From Bimuria novae-zelandiae CBS 107.79 (lineage: Eukaryota > Ascomycota > Dothideomycetes > Pleosporales > Didymosphaeriaceae): a DNA stretch of 40,748 nt. The stretch is taken from positions 270,784 through 311,531 of the forward strand of contig ML976657.1 of the NCBI GenBank assembly GCA_010015655.1, read 5' to 3'. Numbering within the stretch: the stretch's first letter is position 1; every line of letters begins with the position of its first letter. Positions 1 through 11,077 of the stretch are shown here, piece after piece. The notes under the pieces were generated by a model that worked only from the letters and a program-made list of their open reading frames with translations, did not search any database and was not told where the DNA came from. Position numbers and translations under genes: made by a program.

Positions 1-129
1 ACGAGGATCCATTTTGAGTATGTGGCGTTGAAGTATAGAGCGTCAAAAATAGAGTAACGCGTTGTGGTGGGGTGGCCGAGAAGTATATGTGGCCGAAAAG
101 CATATAGCCGAGCTTATAGCTACTAGATA

Positions 130-800
130 TAAGTTATTTTTTATTACTAAAAAAGGCGTACTTACGCTAAATTAAATAGTTAATATAAAATTATATTAAC
201 TATATTACTAAAACTAAGTTTTTACGTACGTTTCTTAATACGTTTAAAGCGTTAATTACAAAAAAAAATTAAAAAAGGTATTTATAGCACTAGTTTAGTA
301 CCTTTTCACTTATAGCTAGTATTAAACTGATTAAATATATAATTAGGAACTCTACTAGCTCCATTAGTTAAATCAATTTTTTTGTAGTTATAAACACCTA
401 GTAATATATATAAAATTAAGAAGTAATTTACTTTAGTATTAAAAAAGTTTTTAATTACTATTTAAAGCTTCCTAATACTAATAAAAAATATTATTATTAT
501 TTATAAAAGATGCGTAAAAAATAGCGTATAAGTTTAAGCTAATAAAGGCCTAAATTAAGGAGCTTAAGGAGGCAAATGTAGCTTATATAAAGCGGAAATT
601 ACGTAAAAGGACACGTATACAGGCTAGAGGAACACTACTTACTATAGAAGGACTATAGCTAGTAGCTACAAAAGAGCGTCCTACGAAGAGGCAGCGCTTA
701 TAAGTAAGTAAGGAGGATAATAGAGAGAGTAGCACGCAACGCTAAAGGCTTTATAGTAGTATAATAAGCTAGGACATAACGTGTAAATCTACTAAAAAGT
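130..800 (+). pseudogene. C-terminal remnant of a pogo/Fot1-like transposase
   Basis: This strongly TA-rich stretch is broken by many TAA and TAG codons. From about 560 an open segment reads as a basic, lysine/arginine-rich tail containing KRKLRKRTRIQARGTLLTIE. That resembles the charged C-terminal tails of fungal pogo/Fot1/Tigger transposases, which carry a basic stretch followed by a G-x-L-T-x-E motif. The stops look like RIP products (CAG or CAA changed to TAG or TAA). Neither the start nor the terminal inverted repeats can be placed, because the element probably begins left of the window. The family call rests on motif resemblance only. Confidence 0.45.
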
Positions 801-899
801 TAAAAAACTACCTTTTAAATTAAATATTACTTTTAGCTGGTTATTTTTAGATAGTATTAATAGTAATAGTAATAATTAAAAAAAAATATTAGTGTTACT

Positions 900-2110
900 A
901 AGAAAAAGTACGTAGCTCGCCTGGGTGCACAGCTCGCATGTGGAATATATTAGTACTTTTATATATTGTTATACTTAATAATAATATTATACTTTTTTTA
1001 AGGCGAAACTAAACTCTTAGCATGCTATCCTACTTATTAATTTAAGTAAGTATTTTATTTATAAATATATACTTTATAAAGTGAAGTTTTAAATTATTAT
1101 TAATTTTATATTTATTAGGATTGTGCGTAAGTGTCTATATATAGGAATTATATATTTTATTATTTATTAATAATAGCTTCTACTTAGGCTTTCTGCGTGC
1201 GTACTTAGCTTTATATATAAAAATTTTTAAATATAAAGACGCTGTTAGGATCTGAACATGTATGGAACGCGGAGGACCAACGGGCCTTAGTAGAAGTGAC
1301 ACTTGGCGGGGTCGCGTAACCGGGGTCACGTGATGTACCATCTAGCCAAGACATACTATCCTGCCAAGATTGTGGAAGGTGTACCATCCACGGACGGCGC
1401 GACCATCTATCAGAATCTAGGGACGGTAGAAAGAGAGATAGACGGTAAGGTTTACCCCTCTTATATATAAACCTACACGAATACCTTTAAGGCATTCGTG
1501 TTTAACCTGTTTATTAATCTATCGTTTAGATCTGAATAAGTAACCTTGTTAATTTAATTATACTATACACACCTTTAATACTAACGCCCTTAGTGACAGG
1601 CGCAAGCTATTACTACAACCCTTTCCTATCTTACTAGTACTCCTGCCTAAGAACCAACCTTAGCCCATTTAGGACCAGCTATCCTGGATGGAACCTAACA
1701 GACGCTTACAAATAATAGCTTATTAAAATCTTTATTTTTTATTACTTATAGAGACTCTTTTTCGTAGTAGGCGTAATTTTAAGTAATAATTTTAATAACG
1801 CGCTTCTTTTGCGTATTATTAAATAATTATAGTCTACTATAATCTAAATCTATTTTGTATAAAAATAGATAAGTAATAAGTAAATTTTTTTGTTCTACTT
1901 TCTCTATAACTCGCTTTATAAGCCTTTTAATGGTAGTTTAGTCGATAGGTAGATTAAAACATTTAGTAATAGCTTTATTTATTAACACGCTAAGCACTAA
2001 CGCGCCTACTATAAATGCTCTCTCTACTACTATAAGTTCGCGACGCGTCGTTTTTTTAACTGTTCTTTGTGGACTTTGTATTTGTAAGGCTTGCGACGAG
2101 AAATAGGCAT
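900..2110 (-). pseudogene. Degraded Tc1/mariner-like transposase, interrupted by a solo LTR
   Basis: On the minus strand a plausible start codon at 2110-2108 opens a basic N-terminus (MPISRRKPYKYKVHKEQL). After a frame change near 2035 it continues as a helix-rich segment resembling the helix-turn-helix domain of Tc1/mariner-type transposases. The frame is full of TAA and TAG, as expected after RIP. A solo LTR at 1243-1700 splits it, and the reading appears to resume below 1242 with another basic patch (ARRKP). No catalytic triad could be traced with confidence. The frame change could be an intron or a mutation. The alternative is another DDE family with a similar DNA-binding domain. Confidence 0.45.
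1243..1700 (+). mobile_element. Solo LTR, family A copy 1
   Basis: The 458-bp unit begins TGTTAGGATC and ends ACCTAACA, so it has perfect 7-bp inverted ends of the TG..CA type. It is flanked by an exact 5-bp target duplication, GACGC, at 1238-1242 and 1701-1705. This shows directly that one LTR remains after loss of the internal region. Its first 250 bp have ordinary base composition and contain GTCACGTGA near 1325. A TATATATAA stretch lies near 1464. The last 200 bp are AT-rich and closely resemble the copies at 16510 and 18070. Orientation is set by the match to those copies. Confidence 0.9.
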
Positions 2111-2449
2111 TTTTTTTGTATATAGAGCGTTGGGGGATGGCTGGTTGTGGGGGGAAAAGTAGGTGTGGGTTGGTGCTGATGATGTCCGGTGGGGCATTTG
2201 ACTAGTGGGAATCAATAAAAACGAGCTCCTTCGTACAGCAAGAACTCGAGACTCGTAGAGGTATCGTACTGCGATTCCGCGCCGTCAAAGGATGGACGTA
2301 TTCGCTCCGAGGTATGTTTTCCATCCTGCCTGTCCCCCAATGTCCAAATCCTAAACGCCAATGCTCAAAAATCACGTGAAACCGCGACACACATCCCATC
2401 TGGCACCTCAAGTCACTTCCGCACCACCAACGCATCGACCTGATAATGC
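2111..2449. other. Boundary between the RIP-affected block and the gene block
   Basis: Composition changes sharply from TA-rich to GC-normal at about 2130-2200. No gene is visible. The right part is presumably the 3' untranslated region of the RCR-family gene. Confidence 0.5.
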
Positions 2450-3067
2450 CTAGGCCTTGCCCGGCGGCGGGCCAGGAGGAGGCGAATACACGTCCTCTCC
2501 ACCACGTCCCTGGTATGCCGCTGGTGGCTGTTGTAGTTCGACGCCGTTGGCCTGACCGTACGGGCTCGCGTTGTTGCCGTAGTAACCCTGGTTCGATCCA
2601 TAGTAAGAACCTGCCTCGCCGTGTTGCGGTTGCGGTGTGTATTGCGGTGGCGGCGGCTGGTTATAATGGTTGTTGTAGTGGGGTTGCGCGGTGTTGCCGA
2701 ATCCAGGACGAGCTGCCCAACCGGTGCCATAGAAGGGTTGACGACCGGCTTTACGGCGACGACGGGCTGTTAAGCAGCTGTGAATGTGTCAGTCAGGATG
2801 CTAAACAAGTCTGTTGAGCGTGAAAGTTTGCACATCGACGGACGATGTTCTGCCAGCTTTCGCGGGCCATAGTGGAGTATACATACCTGCATAGAACGAA
2901 GATGAGGAAGAAACCGACGACGATAACCGCAAGGACGACCCATCTCACCTAACGTTCCGTTAGTCTCATCATTTGATGATGCGACGACGTCAAATACGTA
3001 CCCAGTCGTTCCATGCGCTCCGGCAGTAGTAGTAGCGGTTAGTGTAGCGATCATAGCATCTGGCCAT
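2450..3067 (-). CDS. RCR-family single-pass membrane protein (chitin synthesis regulation/Congo red resistance)
   Basis: Three exons (3067-3002, 2948-2887, 2777-2450) join into 151 residues. The introns are 53 and 109 nt, with GT..AG ends and CTAAC and CTGAC branch sites. The start follows from a short tyrosine/cysteine-rich N-terminus (MARCYDR, then YYYC). One membrane segment follows (WVVLAVIVVGFFLIFVL, residues 25-41), then the basic stop SCLTARRRRKAGR. The conserved QPFYGTGW comes next, followed by a proline/glutamine/tyrosine-rich tail. The tail carries a PPQY motif (residues 86-89) and ends PPPGPPPGKA. This is the standard architecture of the fungal RCR family. Yeast Rcr1/Rcr2 act in ER or endosomal membranes, bind the ubiquitin ligase Rsp5 through PY motifs and affect wall chitin and plasma-membrane protein traffic. 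Splice junctions were chosen because they preserve the family pattern. Function here is inferred from family. Confidence 0.88.
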
Positions 3068-5262
3068 GTTGGGTTAGAATTGTGTTGATGTTGAAGTAGA
3101 GAGTAAGCCACGAGCCCACTCAGTCAAGGTCCGGCAGTGATATGTATGCGAGGCGTGGCGCGAATGTGCCAGGGCTGTGATGAAGTGGATACTGGGGAAG
3201 AAATCAAGGCGAAAACGGCGCAGCAGGAAATACGTACAACTCATATCTTGGAAGCAGCGCCGTCATCTTGGCTCCGTGGAAGCTGCAGGTCGGGGACGTA
3301 AAAGTGTGACGTTAAGAGGTTGCAAAGGGAGACAAAGCGGAGAATGCGCTGGGTATGACGCGGATGATATGGAAGCGGAGGAGGGATCGCTGTGGCTGAG
3401 CAGCAATCAAGAAGCGTGGCTCCCCTGCCGGAACGGACGGCATTGGCGCATTTGCGAACAGCTCGGCCGCAGACATGGTCCACTGATACTGAGGGAAAGC
3501 GTGATGTGTGCTGCGGCGAAGCCATTACGACAGCTCCTATTCCCTTTGGATGCTCGCCTGGTGATGTGGAATCAACCATGGACCCATGGAACGTCTGGAC
3601 TCAACAAACACGGAGAATGCTGTTGCGTCATGCATCCAAGCATTGCTGCGCACCGAGACCTCCAGCATGTTCGATCAGGTGACGATGTAGCACCCGCAGA
3701 GGAGTGAACAGCCGGCCAAATGTCACCGAGCAAACATCCCAAGTGTTCAAGCGTTCACCCTTTATTGCTCTAGTAATCGTCGACCGATGACTGCATCGTC
3801 GAACGGTAGATATACGCCTGCCTTGAACCTGTTGGGCTACTTTGATCCATAATGTGCAGTCGTTTGTGTAAGAGGTGAGACACCTTAGGGATTTCGGTGT
3901 TCAAGATACTCGGTGCTGCTGTGCAAAAGCTGCCTTTGCGCGACCCGAACGCACACCAGTCACTGTATCGTGCCTGCCCTCACGTCGCTCGCGCTCCCTC
4001 CTTTTGACCCAGCATGAGCATGCATGCGCGAGTGCCGTCGCGCCATGTTCTTCCTTTACAGAAGTCCTCCCAACGACAGACATTATCCATTCACCAGCCC
4101 CAACCCAAGTGGTATCCCTTGAAATCCCCATCCGCGCCAAAACTTGCCCTCCGTGCCCCAACCCCGTCGCAATCGGTGTTCGCATGCCCAGCAGGGATGC
4201 CGGCGCTGCTTCCTCGGCGTGCGTCCAATCAGCGTCCCGGACCGCGCTGTCTTCCCTGGATCCCGCTAATGCAGGATGAGTTGTCAACGGGCTCAATTGT
4301 GAGAAGGGGAAAGGGAAATTCTGCAAATAACTGCTGCTGAGCTGCCAGTTGGCGCCGTTGGCTCTGCTCTACTCCCTCTTCGTTCGTTTTACTCATCTTT
4401 CGGCTTGTGCTTTTGTTTGCCAGACGGCCGCGAACGCGCTCTCATTGCGCGTTGCTGGCCCGCTGCCATGTCATCCCCTTCAGGCGCGACACGAGCTCTT
4501 CTGGCGATTTTGGCGACGATTGACAACACCACGAGGCGCGGGCCGCAGCTGCAGTGCGAATGGGCCTTGTTTGACCTCTCGACGGCGCGGATCGCTGGCG
4601 TTCTTGCCCCAGAGATGTCTACTATCGATTTCGCAAGAGCAACCGCGCATGACTGAAGAAGCGTTGGAGGGGACCACTCAGCAGCAGTTGGTCACGGTGC
4701 ACGCCACCCTGCATGTCACGAGCGACCCGATGCGCATGTGCAAAGAAAAGTTACCATTATACTGCCGGAAATGTTGTCCAAGTAAATGCCTGGCACAGAC
4801 GACACCGCGATCTTATCCAAACACGGCCGAACATTCCAACACTTTTGCTACTCAGAACGACATGTCACTGCTCAAGCAACACAGGCGATACACAATATGC
4901 TGCCGATAGTCGAAATCCTTCCCCTCCTGCCGGAACGGGAGACATGCGCGACAGAGCGTAACGGAACGTCATAACCGCTATCGATGATTGAGTGAGAATG
5001 CAATGAAATAAGAAACGTGCTAACAGGAGAATTCGAGATGGCCATCGCTAGCCTGCAGATCAAACTGCCCGTCTTTCTTTCCATCACGTCGTAAGAATCA
5101 TTAAGTATGTCGTATAAAGCTGACGACCGTATCCGCGAGAACGCTGGCACATCAGGAGTCGTGAAGTTACCGATCCGTCCCCAGTCGAAGACCTCGCCGA
5201 ACAGGCACGTGCCCGCGAGACGCGCAGGTCACGTTCCAACCCGCGCAACCTTCGAATATCGC
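3068..5262. other. GC-rich intergenic region, 2.2 kb, no supported gene
   Basis: This lies between two minus-strand genes, so it holds the upstream region of the RCR-family gene and the 3' region of ARL8. Several open frames of 80-190 codons exist on both strands. They overlap each other, are rich in Arg, Ser, Cys and Pro, and show no recognisable domain, which is typical of chance frames in GC-rich DNA. An unrecognised spliced gene cannot be excluded. Confidence 0.5.
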
Positions 5263-6341
5263 CTATCTGTTTGCGCGAGCGATCAACCACTGTAGAACAG
5301 CGTCGAGATTGGTCTCTTCCTTTGCGCTGATGCCGTAGCAGCTCACCTCTCGATGCGATACCGCCTTCAGGTTCAGAGCGTCGATGAGCTCGTCCACCGA
5401 AAGCTTGTTGGGAAGGTCGGACTTATTGCCGAGGACCAACAGTGGGATACCCTCCAGAGCAGGCTTCTCGAGCAAGAGGTTCAGTTCTTCACGTGCCACC
5501 GGTAGAGCGTCCCTGTCAGCCGAGTCGACGATAAACCTGATGCGATGAGCGATGCATCTTCCTCGGGCGAACGGACTTACACCATCGCATTCACACCCCG
5601 ACAATATCTTTCCCACATGGAGCGGAACCTAGGCTGGCCCCCCAGATCCCAACTGAGATGGTCAGCAGACGGATTTTCAACAAGGTAGATTATCCTGCAT
5701 CCCAGAAGGCTGGCTCGCACAGGCTTGGCACTGCAAGAGACGGACGTGCGTGACCAAGACGGACATAAAACACTTACCACTTCAGGGTAACATGGCCTTT
5801 CTGGACGCGCTTCATGTTGAAGCCCACGGTGGGGATGGAGCTATGGCCAAGTATCAGCACAAGGACCATCAAGAAGGAGCTGGTGGTTGCACGACGCAGC
5901 CAAAGCGGACAATGTCGAAACAGTGCCGACTTGTTGCGCTACCTTGAGCAGAGGTTGACGCACTCTACAGTAAACTCGCCGCCCTAGATTTGCGTCAGTC
6001 ATTTCGCCTTCGTCGCAGCATCGTCCTAGTCGCATGCGCATTTCCGAAAAGGGAAGGGCCTCACCGCCAAAACGCGCAGCAGCGATGTCTTGCCTGCGTT
6101 CTGCAGTCCGATCATGGTGATGTCCATCTCGGTCGCCCTGCACGGTAGACTCGGTCAGCAACGGATCATAGTGTGGTCGAGTGCAATTTGTTTTTTCGTT
6201 GATAGAAATTTGATCATGGGAGGGAGCAGATGGCACATGCCTAGCGGGCGCGGAGTGAAGGATGATGAAGCTGATGAAGGGCAATACACACCAGAAGAGG
6301 CGCAAGAGCCAGTCGTAGATGCGACGGAAGATGCTCGCCAT
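5263..6341 (-). CDS. arl8: Arf-like small GTPase ARL8
   Basis: Six exons (6341-6292, 6137-6065, 5983-5964, 5840-5778, 5652-5581, 5536-5263) give 183 residues; human ARL8 proteins have 186. All GTPase boxes are present: GLQNAGKT (27-34), switch I IPTVGFNM with the Mg-binding Thr52, [19 protein letters not shown] (70-88), NKSD (130-133) and SAK (163-165). The N-terminus [17 protein letters not shown] is the amphipathic helix typical of ARL8. It lacks the Gly2 myristoylated in Arfs. ARL8 links lysosomes or vacuole-like organelles to kinesin transport and tethering factors in animals; in fungi it is assumed to act on vacuole and endosome traffic. Introns are 154, 81, 123, 125 and 44 nt. The third exon is only 20 nt, but it is needed to encode the conserved GGEF segment. 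The gene is divergent from RPA135. Confidence 0.93.
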
Positions 6342-6874
6342 CTCGGTCGTCGTCCTCGGTCGGGTCGGCTGCGAGGTGATGCTGCCTGGCTGCGGACTGG
6401 TGCAGGTGCAGGACGGATGATGAGCGCTGGGTGGGAAACCTAGGACTAGGAATCCTTGCGGGGCAATGAGGACTGGCGATCACAACGTGATCCGGACGTC
6501 CACCGTAGAGAATGACAATGTGCAAAGTCGGAGCCCGCGAACCCGCTATTACTCCGTCAGTGAAGAAGCAGAGACGAAGCCGTGCCGCTCATGAGAACCA
6601 AGAAAGAAGCACTTGTGCGTCCCAAGTCGAGCCGCCTAGCCAAGCGGCGTGTGACCGAAGCTGGAGCTCTGCGGGCACGGGCCCATTCGCTTATGATAGC
6701 TGCGTTATCGCCCCGACGGCCTATGCAACTTTCGAACTTTTTTTGCAGCGAGCAATACACGGCATAACACGACCACGCCCAGTGCATAGCATCCTAACGC
6801 GGCCTGCGCAGGACAGGCCACGGCAGACCGACGTCTAATTGCACCTGTCGTCCTCTCCGCAGCAGCCCGCAGCC
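6342..6874. promoter_or_regulatory. Shared divergent upstream region of ARL8 and RPA135
   Basis: These 533 bp separate the start codons of two housekeeping genes read in opposite directions, so both promoters must lie here. Composition is GC-normal, with no clear TATA box and a T-rich tract at about 6733-6742. No specific factor site is claimed. Confidence 0.6.
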
Positions 6875-9800
6875 ATGGCGCCCGCACCCACCACCGACAG
6901 GCAGTGGTCCACCGAGTTCGACACGGCGCGCCGCCAGAAGCTCTTCCAGAACCCGCCTAAGGACCGCACGGCCTACCCGACGCTCGCCGCCGCCGTCGAC
7001 CCGCACATTCACTCGTTCAACCAGATCTTCGCAAAGGGAGGGCACCTGGACGAGGCGCTCAAAGAGATCGGCACCAAGGTCTTCCTCGACGGCGACCCGT
7101 CTGCACAGCCAGAGGATGTGGGCAGACGCAACCGCCTGAGCATCAAGATCACCGACGTGTTCCTTGACAAGTCGGTGCTACCGCCGAGCAACAAGGTATC
7201 GGTCGGCAACCGCAACATCCTGCCTGCCGAGTGCAGAGAACGCCATGTCAGCTACCGCGGGAAGCTGCGAGCGCGCGTGCTCTACCGAATCAACAACGGC
7301 GACTGGCTGGAGACGGTGCGCGAGCTGGGACAGGTGCCCATCATGTTGAAGGTGAGATCGACCCACGCTGTCGGGCCAGTCCAGGATGCTAACCAAGTGC
7401 TCTCGTGACAGTCCAACCGGTGCCACCTCGAGAACATGAGCCCCGCACAGCTATACAAGGCCAAGGAAGAGACCGAGGAGTTTGGCGGCTACTTCATCGT
7501 AAACGGCATCGAGAAGATCATCCGCATGCTGATTGTGCCCCGCCGCAACTACCCCATGGCCATCCAGCGTCCCTCATACACGAACCGTGGACCAGGCTAC
7601 ACCACTCTGGGCGTCGAGATTCGCAGCGTACGACCCGACCAGACGTCACAGACTAACGCACTGCACTATCTGAACGACGGTAACGTCAACCTCAGGTTCT
7701 CGTGGAGGAAGGCCGAATACTTGGTCCCGGTCGTCATGGTGCTCAAAGCACTAGTCGAGACGAATGACCGCGACATCTTCGAGGGCATCGTCGGCACTGC
7801 AGACTCCGAGGGCCTTGCCGAGAAGCAATTCGTGACCGACCGTGTGGAATTGCTTTTGCGCACGTACAAGGTCTATGGGTTACACTCACGAGCTGCCACA
7901 AGGGCCTATCTGGGATCTAAGTTTAGAATAGTCTTACAGATCCCAGACGATATCAGCGACGAGGAAGCTGGCACCGAGTTCCTGAGGAAGATCATTTTAC
8001 CCCATCTTGGTGCCTACCACATCACCGAGCGCAACGACGCCGATAAATTCCGGATGCTTTTGTTCATGGTTCGAAAGCTATACTCCCTGGCAGAAGGGGA
8101 GTGCTCGGTAGAAAACCCCGACGCTGTGCAGAACCAAGAAGTGCTTCTTGGCGGACAGCTGTACGGGATGATCATCAAGGAGAAAATGGACGAGTGGCTG
8201 AACTCGATACGGTTCCCGCTGCAGGAATGGGGTCGGAAAAATGAATGGAAGCTATTTACATCGCAAGACTTCCAAAAGGACTTCCTGGGGAGGATACTGA
8301 AGAGGGCCCAGGGTGAAGATGTCGGTCGAGCCATGGAGTACTTCCTCTCGACTGGAAACTTGGTTAGTCCTACAGGTCTTGATCTCCAACAAACGGCAGG
8401 CTTTTGTGTGGTTGCAGAGAAGCTCAACTTCTACCGATTCATCAGCCACTTTCGCATGGTGCATCGAGGCGCCTACTTTGCGCAAATGAAGACAACCACC
8501 GTGCGTAAGCTGCTCCCGGAAAGTTGGGGCTTCCTGTGTCCCGTGCACACCCCTGATGGTGCGCCATGCGGGTTGCTCAACCATTTTGCACACAAGTGTA
8601 AGATAGCAACAAAAGGCGTGGATGTGTCAGCGATTCCCAAGGTTGTCGCTCAAATAGGTGTATCGAGTAAGGCATCCGCTTCTCTGAACGCAAGTGTGGT
8701 GGTACAGCTCGACGGCCGCATCCTAGGCTTCTGCTCCCCCAAGCAAGCCAAGGTCATTGCCGACACCCTTCGTTATTACAAGGTTGAGGGAAGCCACGAC
8801 ATACCTCTAGAGCTCGAGATCGGCTACATCCCAAATTCAAATAGCGGACAATATCCTGGTATTTTCATGTCCTCGCAGTCATCGAGGATGTACAGACCAG
8901 TCAAGTACCTACCGCTCGACAAGCTGGACTATGTAGGACCGTTTGAGCAACCCTACATGTCGATAGCGTGTACAGATCCCGAGATCGTGTCCGGCGATAG
9001 TACACACGTCGAGGAAGATCCCACGAATATCCTATCTATTGTTGCGAACATGACCCCCTTCTCCGACTTCAACCAATCGCCGAGAAACATGTATCAGGTG
9101 AGCTTAAAGTGAGCCGTACTATGAAGCATCAATCGCTGACACATCATAACAGTGCCAGATGGGAAAACAAACGATGGGAACACCTGCGACCGCCCTGCGA
9201 TACCGAACAGACAATAAGACCTACCGCTTACAGACTGGCCAAACACCAATTGTGCGACCGCCCCTCCACAACGAGTATGGTCTGGACAACTTCCCCAATG
9301 GGACGAATGCTGTTGTGGCTGTGATTTCATACACGGGGTACGACATGGACGACGCTATGATTCTAAATAAATCCGCGCATGAGCGTGGCTTTGGTCACGG
9401 TAGCATCTACAAGACGAAAATCTGCGACCTTGCAGAAGGGCAGCGCAAGTCAAGGTCTGCAAAAACGGTAAACAGGCTATTTGGGTTCGCGCCCGAAGGT
9501 GTCGTAAAAGCGAATTGGAGGGAGACGCTCGATGATGATGGCCTACCTAGGGTCGGCACCATGCTGCGGTCCGGGGACGTGCTCGCTGCGTGGCACAACG
9601 TTTCGTACGATCAGACTCTAGGCGACTACGTCAACCTTGATGGTCAGACGCAGTTCTTCAAATACAAGGAAGACGAGTTGGCCTTTGTAGAAGAGGTCCG
9701 TGTCATTGGGTCTGAGACCGCGGCCGACCCGTGCCAAAAAATCAGCGTCAAGCTCCGCGTTCCTCGGTCTCCCGTCATCGGAGACAAGTTCTCCTCGCGC

Positions 9801-10619
9801 CATGGACAGAAAGGTGTCTGCTCGCAGAAATGGCCCGCCATCGACATGCCCTTCTCAGAATCGGGCATTCAGCCTGATGTCATCATCAACCCGCACGCTT
9901 TCCCATCGCGAATGACGATCGGTATGTTTGTTGAGTCGCTGGCTGGCAAAGCTGGTGCGTTGCACGGCATAGCGCAGGATTCGACGCCTTTCCGCTTTGA
10001 CGAGAACAATACGGCCGTCGACTTCTTCGGCCACCAGCTGATGAAGGCCGGCTACAACTACTACGGCAACGAACCTATGTACAGCGGCATCACGGGCGAA
10101 GAGCTCGCTGCTGACATCTACATCGGGGTAGTTTATTATCAACGTCTCAGACACATGGTCAACGACAAATACCAAGTCCGGACGACCGGTCCGGTCAACT
10201 CGTACACCGGCCAGCCCATCAAGGGTCGTAAGAAGGGTGGTGGTATCCGTGTCGGAGAGATGGAGCGCGATTCACTTCTTGCCCACGGCACGGCGTTCTT
10301 GCTGCAGGACCGCCTGATGAATTGCTCCGATTATACAAAGGCAACCATTTGCCGCGACTGCGGATCCTTCCTGTCTACCACGCCGACGGTCAACGAGTAT
10401 CAACGTAAGAATAGCAAGGCGTTCCAGGTGCGGTGTAGGCGGTGCGCAAAGCTGGCGGATAACTCCGCGTCCAAGACGGAGGTGTGGTCCGATGGCCAAG
10501 GCATCAGGTACCAAGGCGGCGACGACGTCACGACTGTGGCGGTACCGGGTGTGTTGAAGTATCTAGATGTCGAGCTGGCTAGTATGGGCATTAGGTTGAA
10601 GTTTGATGTCGAGCCTTGA
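6875..10619 (+). CDS. RPA135: DNA-directed RNA polymerase I second-largest subunit (RPA135/RPA2)
   Basis: Three exons (6875-7351, 7412-9097, 9153-10619) encode 1209 residues; yeast Rpa135 has 1203. The introns are 60 and 55 nt, with GTGAG donors and a GCTAAC branch in the first. Recognisable parts, in order, are the protrusion/lobe (SYRGKLRARVLYRINNG; GGYFIVNGIEKIIRMLIVPR), the fork region (KLLPESWGFLCPVHTPDG), the Pol I catalytic hybrid-binding block GYDMDDAMILNKS (about 783-795), and the GDKFSSRHGQKG wall motif. The C-terminal zinc site is Cys1121, Cys1124, Cys1149 and Cys1152. With RPA190 it forms the active centre that transcribes 35S rRNA in the nucleolus. The Pol I assignment, rather than Pol II or III, rests on YDMDDAMILNKSAHERGFG and the C-terminal zinc region. 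ATG 6875 is the first in-frame ATG; upstream in-frame sequence has none. The gene appears intact. Confidence 0.97.
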
Positions 10620-11077
10620 GGTGTTTGTACATAGTGGTGTTGGTGTGTTGCATGGTTCTGGCGTGCTCGGATCTTGTAAAAGTGGGTTGTTCAGCGGCAT
10701 CGCGGCGTTGGACTCAGATTTAGTTCAATATCTTAATCAGTTGACATGAAATGTGTTACCTCTCTTCGCACAGTAGCGCTTTTGCGTTGCATATCTGGGA
10801 AGAGAGTTTGTCAACTTTACGGTCGCTCCTTCAGGTATTTAATGGTTTAGTTGAAAGGTCGTCTCTTCCTCAGCCATGTTCTTACCAACACACCATTACA
10901 AGATGGGTGCTTCAAACCACATGTGCATGGGCGTCACTTCTCGCATACGACCCGAGCCACGTCACGTCAGAGCAAAATAGGAAAGCACACTGTCCACCAC
11001 TCTCTATATTCCTCACTCCATCTACTCCGCCGACCCTCTACACCCTGTACAATATCCAACCCCACCCCAAGCCCTTC
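10620..11077. other. Convergent intergenic region
   Basis: These 458 bp lie between the stop codons of RPA135 and the MFS gene, so they should contain both 3' untranslated regions and polyadenylation sites. No open frame with family resemblance and no RNA gene is seen. Confidence 0.6.

Noticed and set aside
3068..5262. Many open frames of 80-190 codons on both strands
   Set aside because: They overlap one another, have Arg/Ser/Pro/Cys-biased composition and no recognisable domain. Several begin at non-ATG codons. GC-rich DNA yields such frames by chance.
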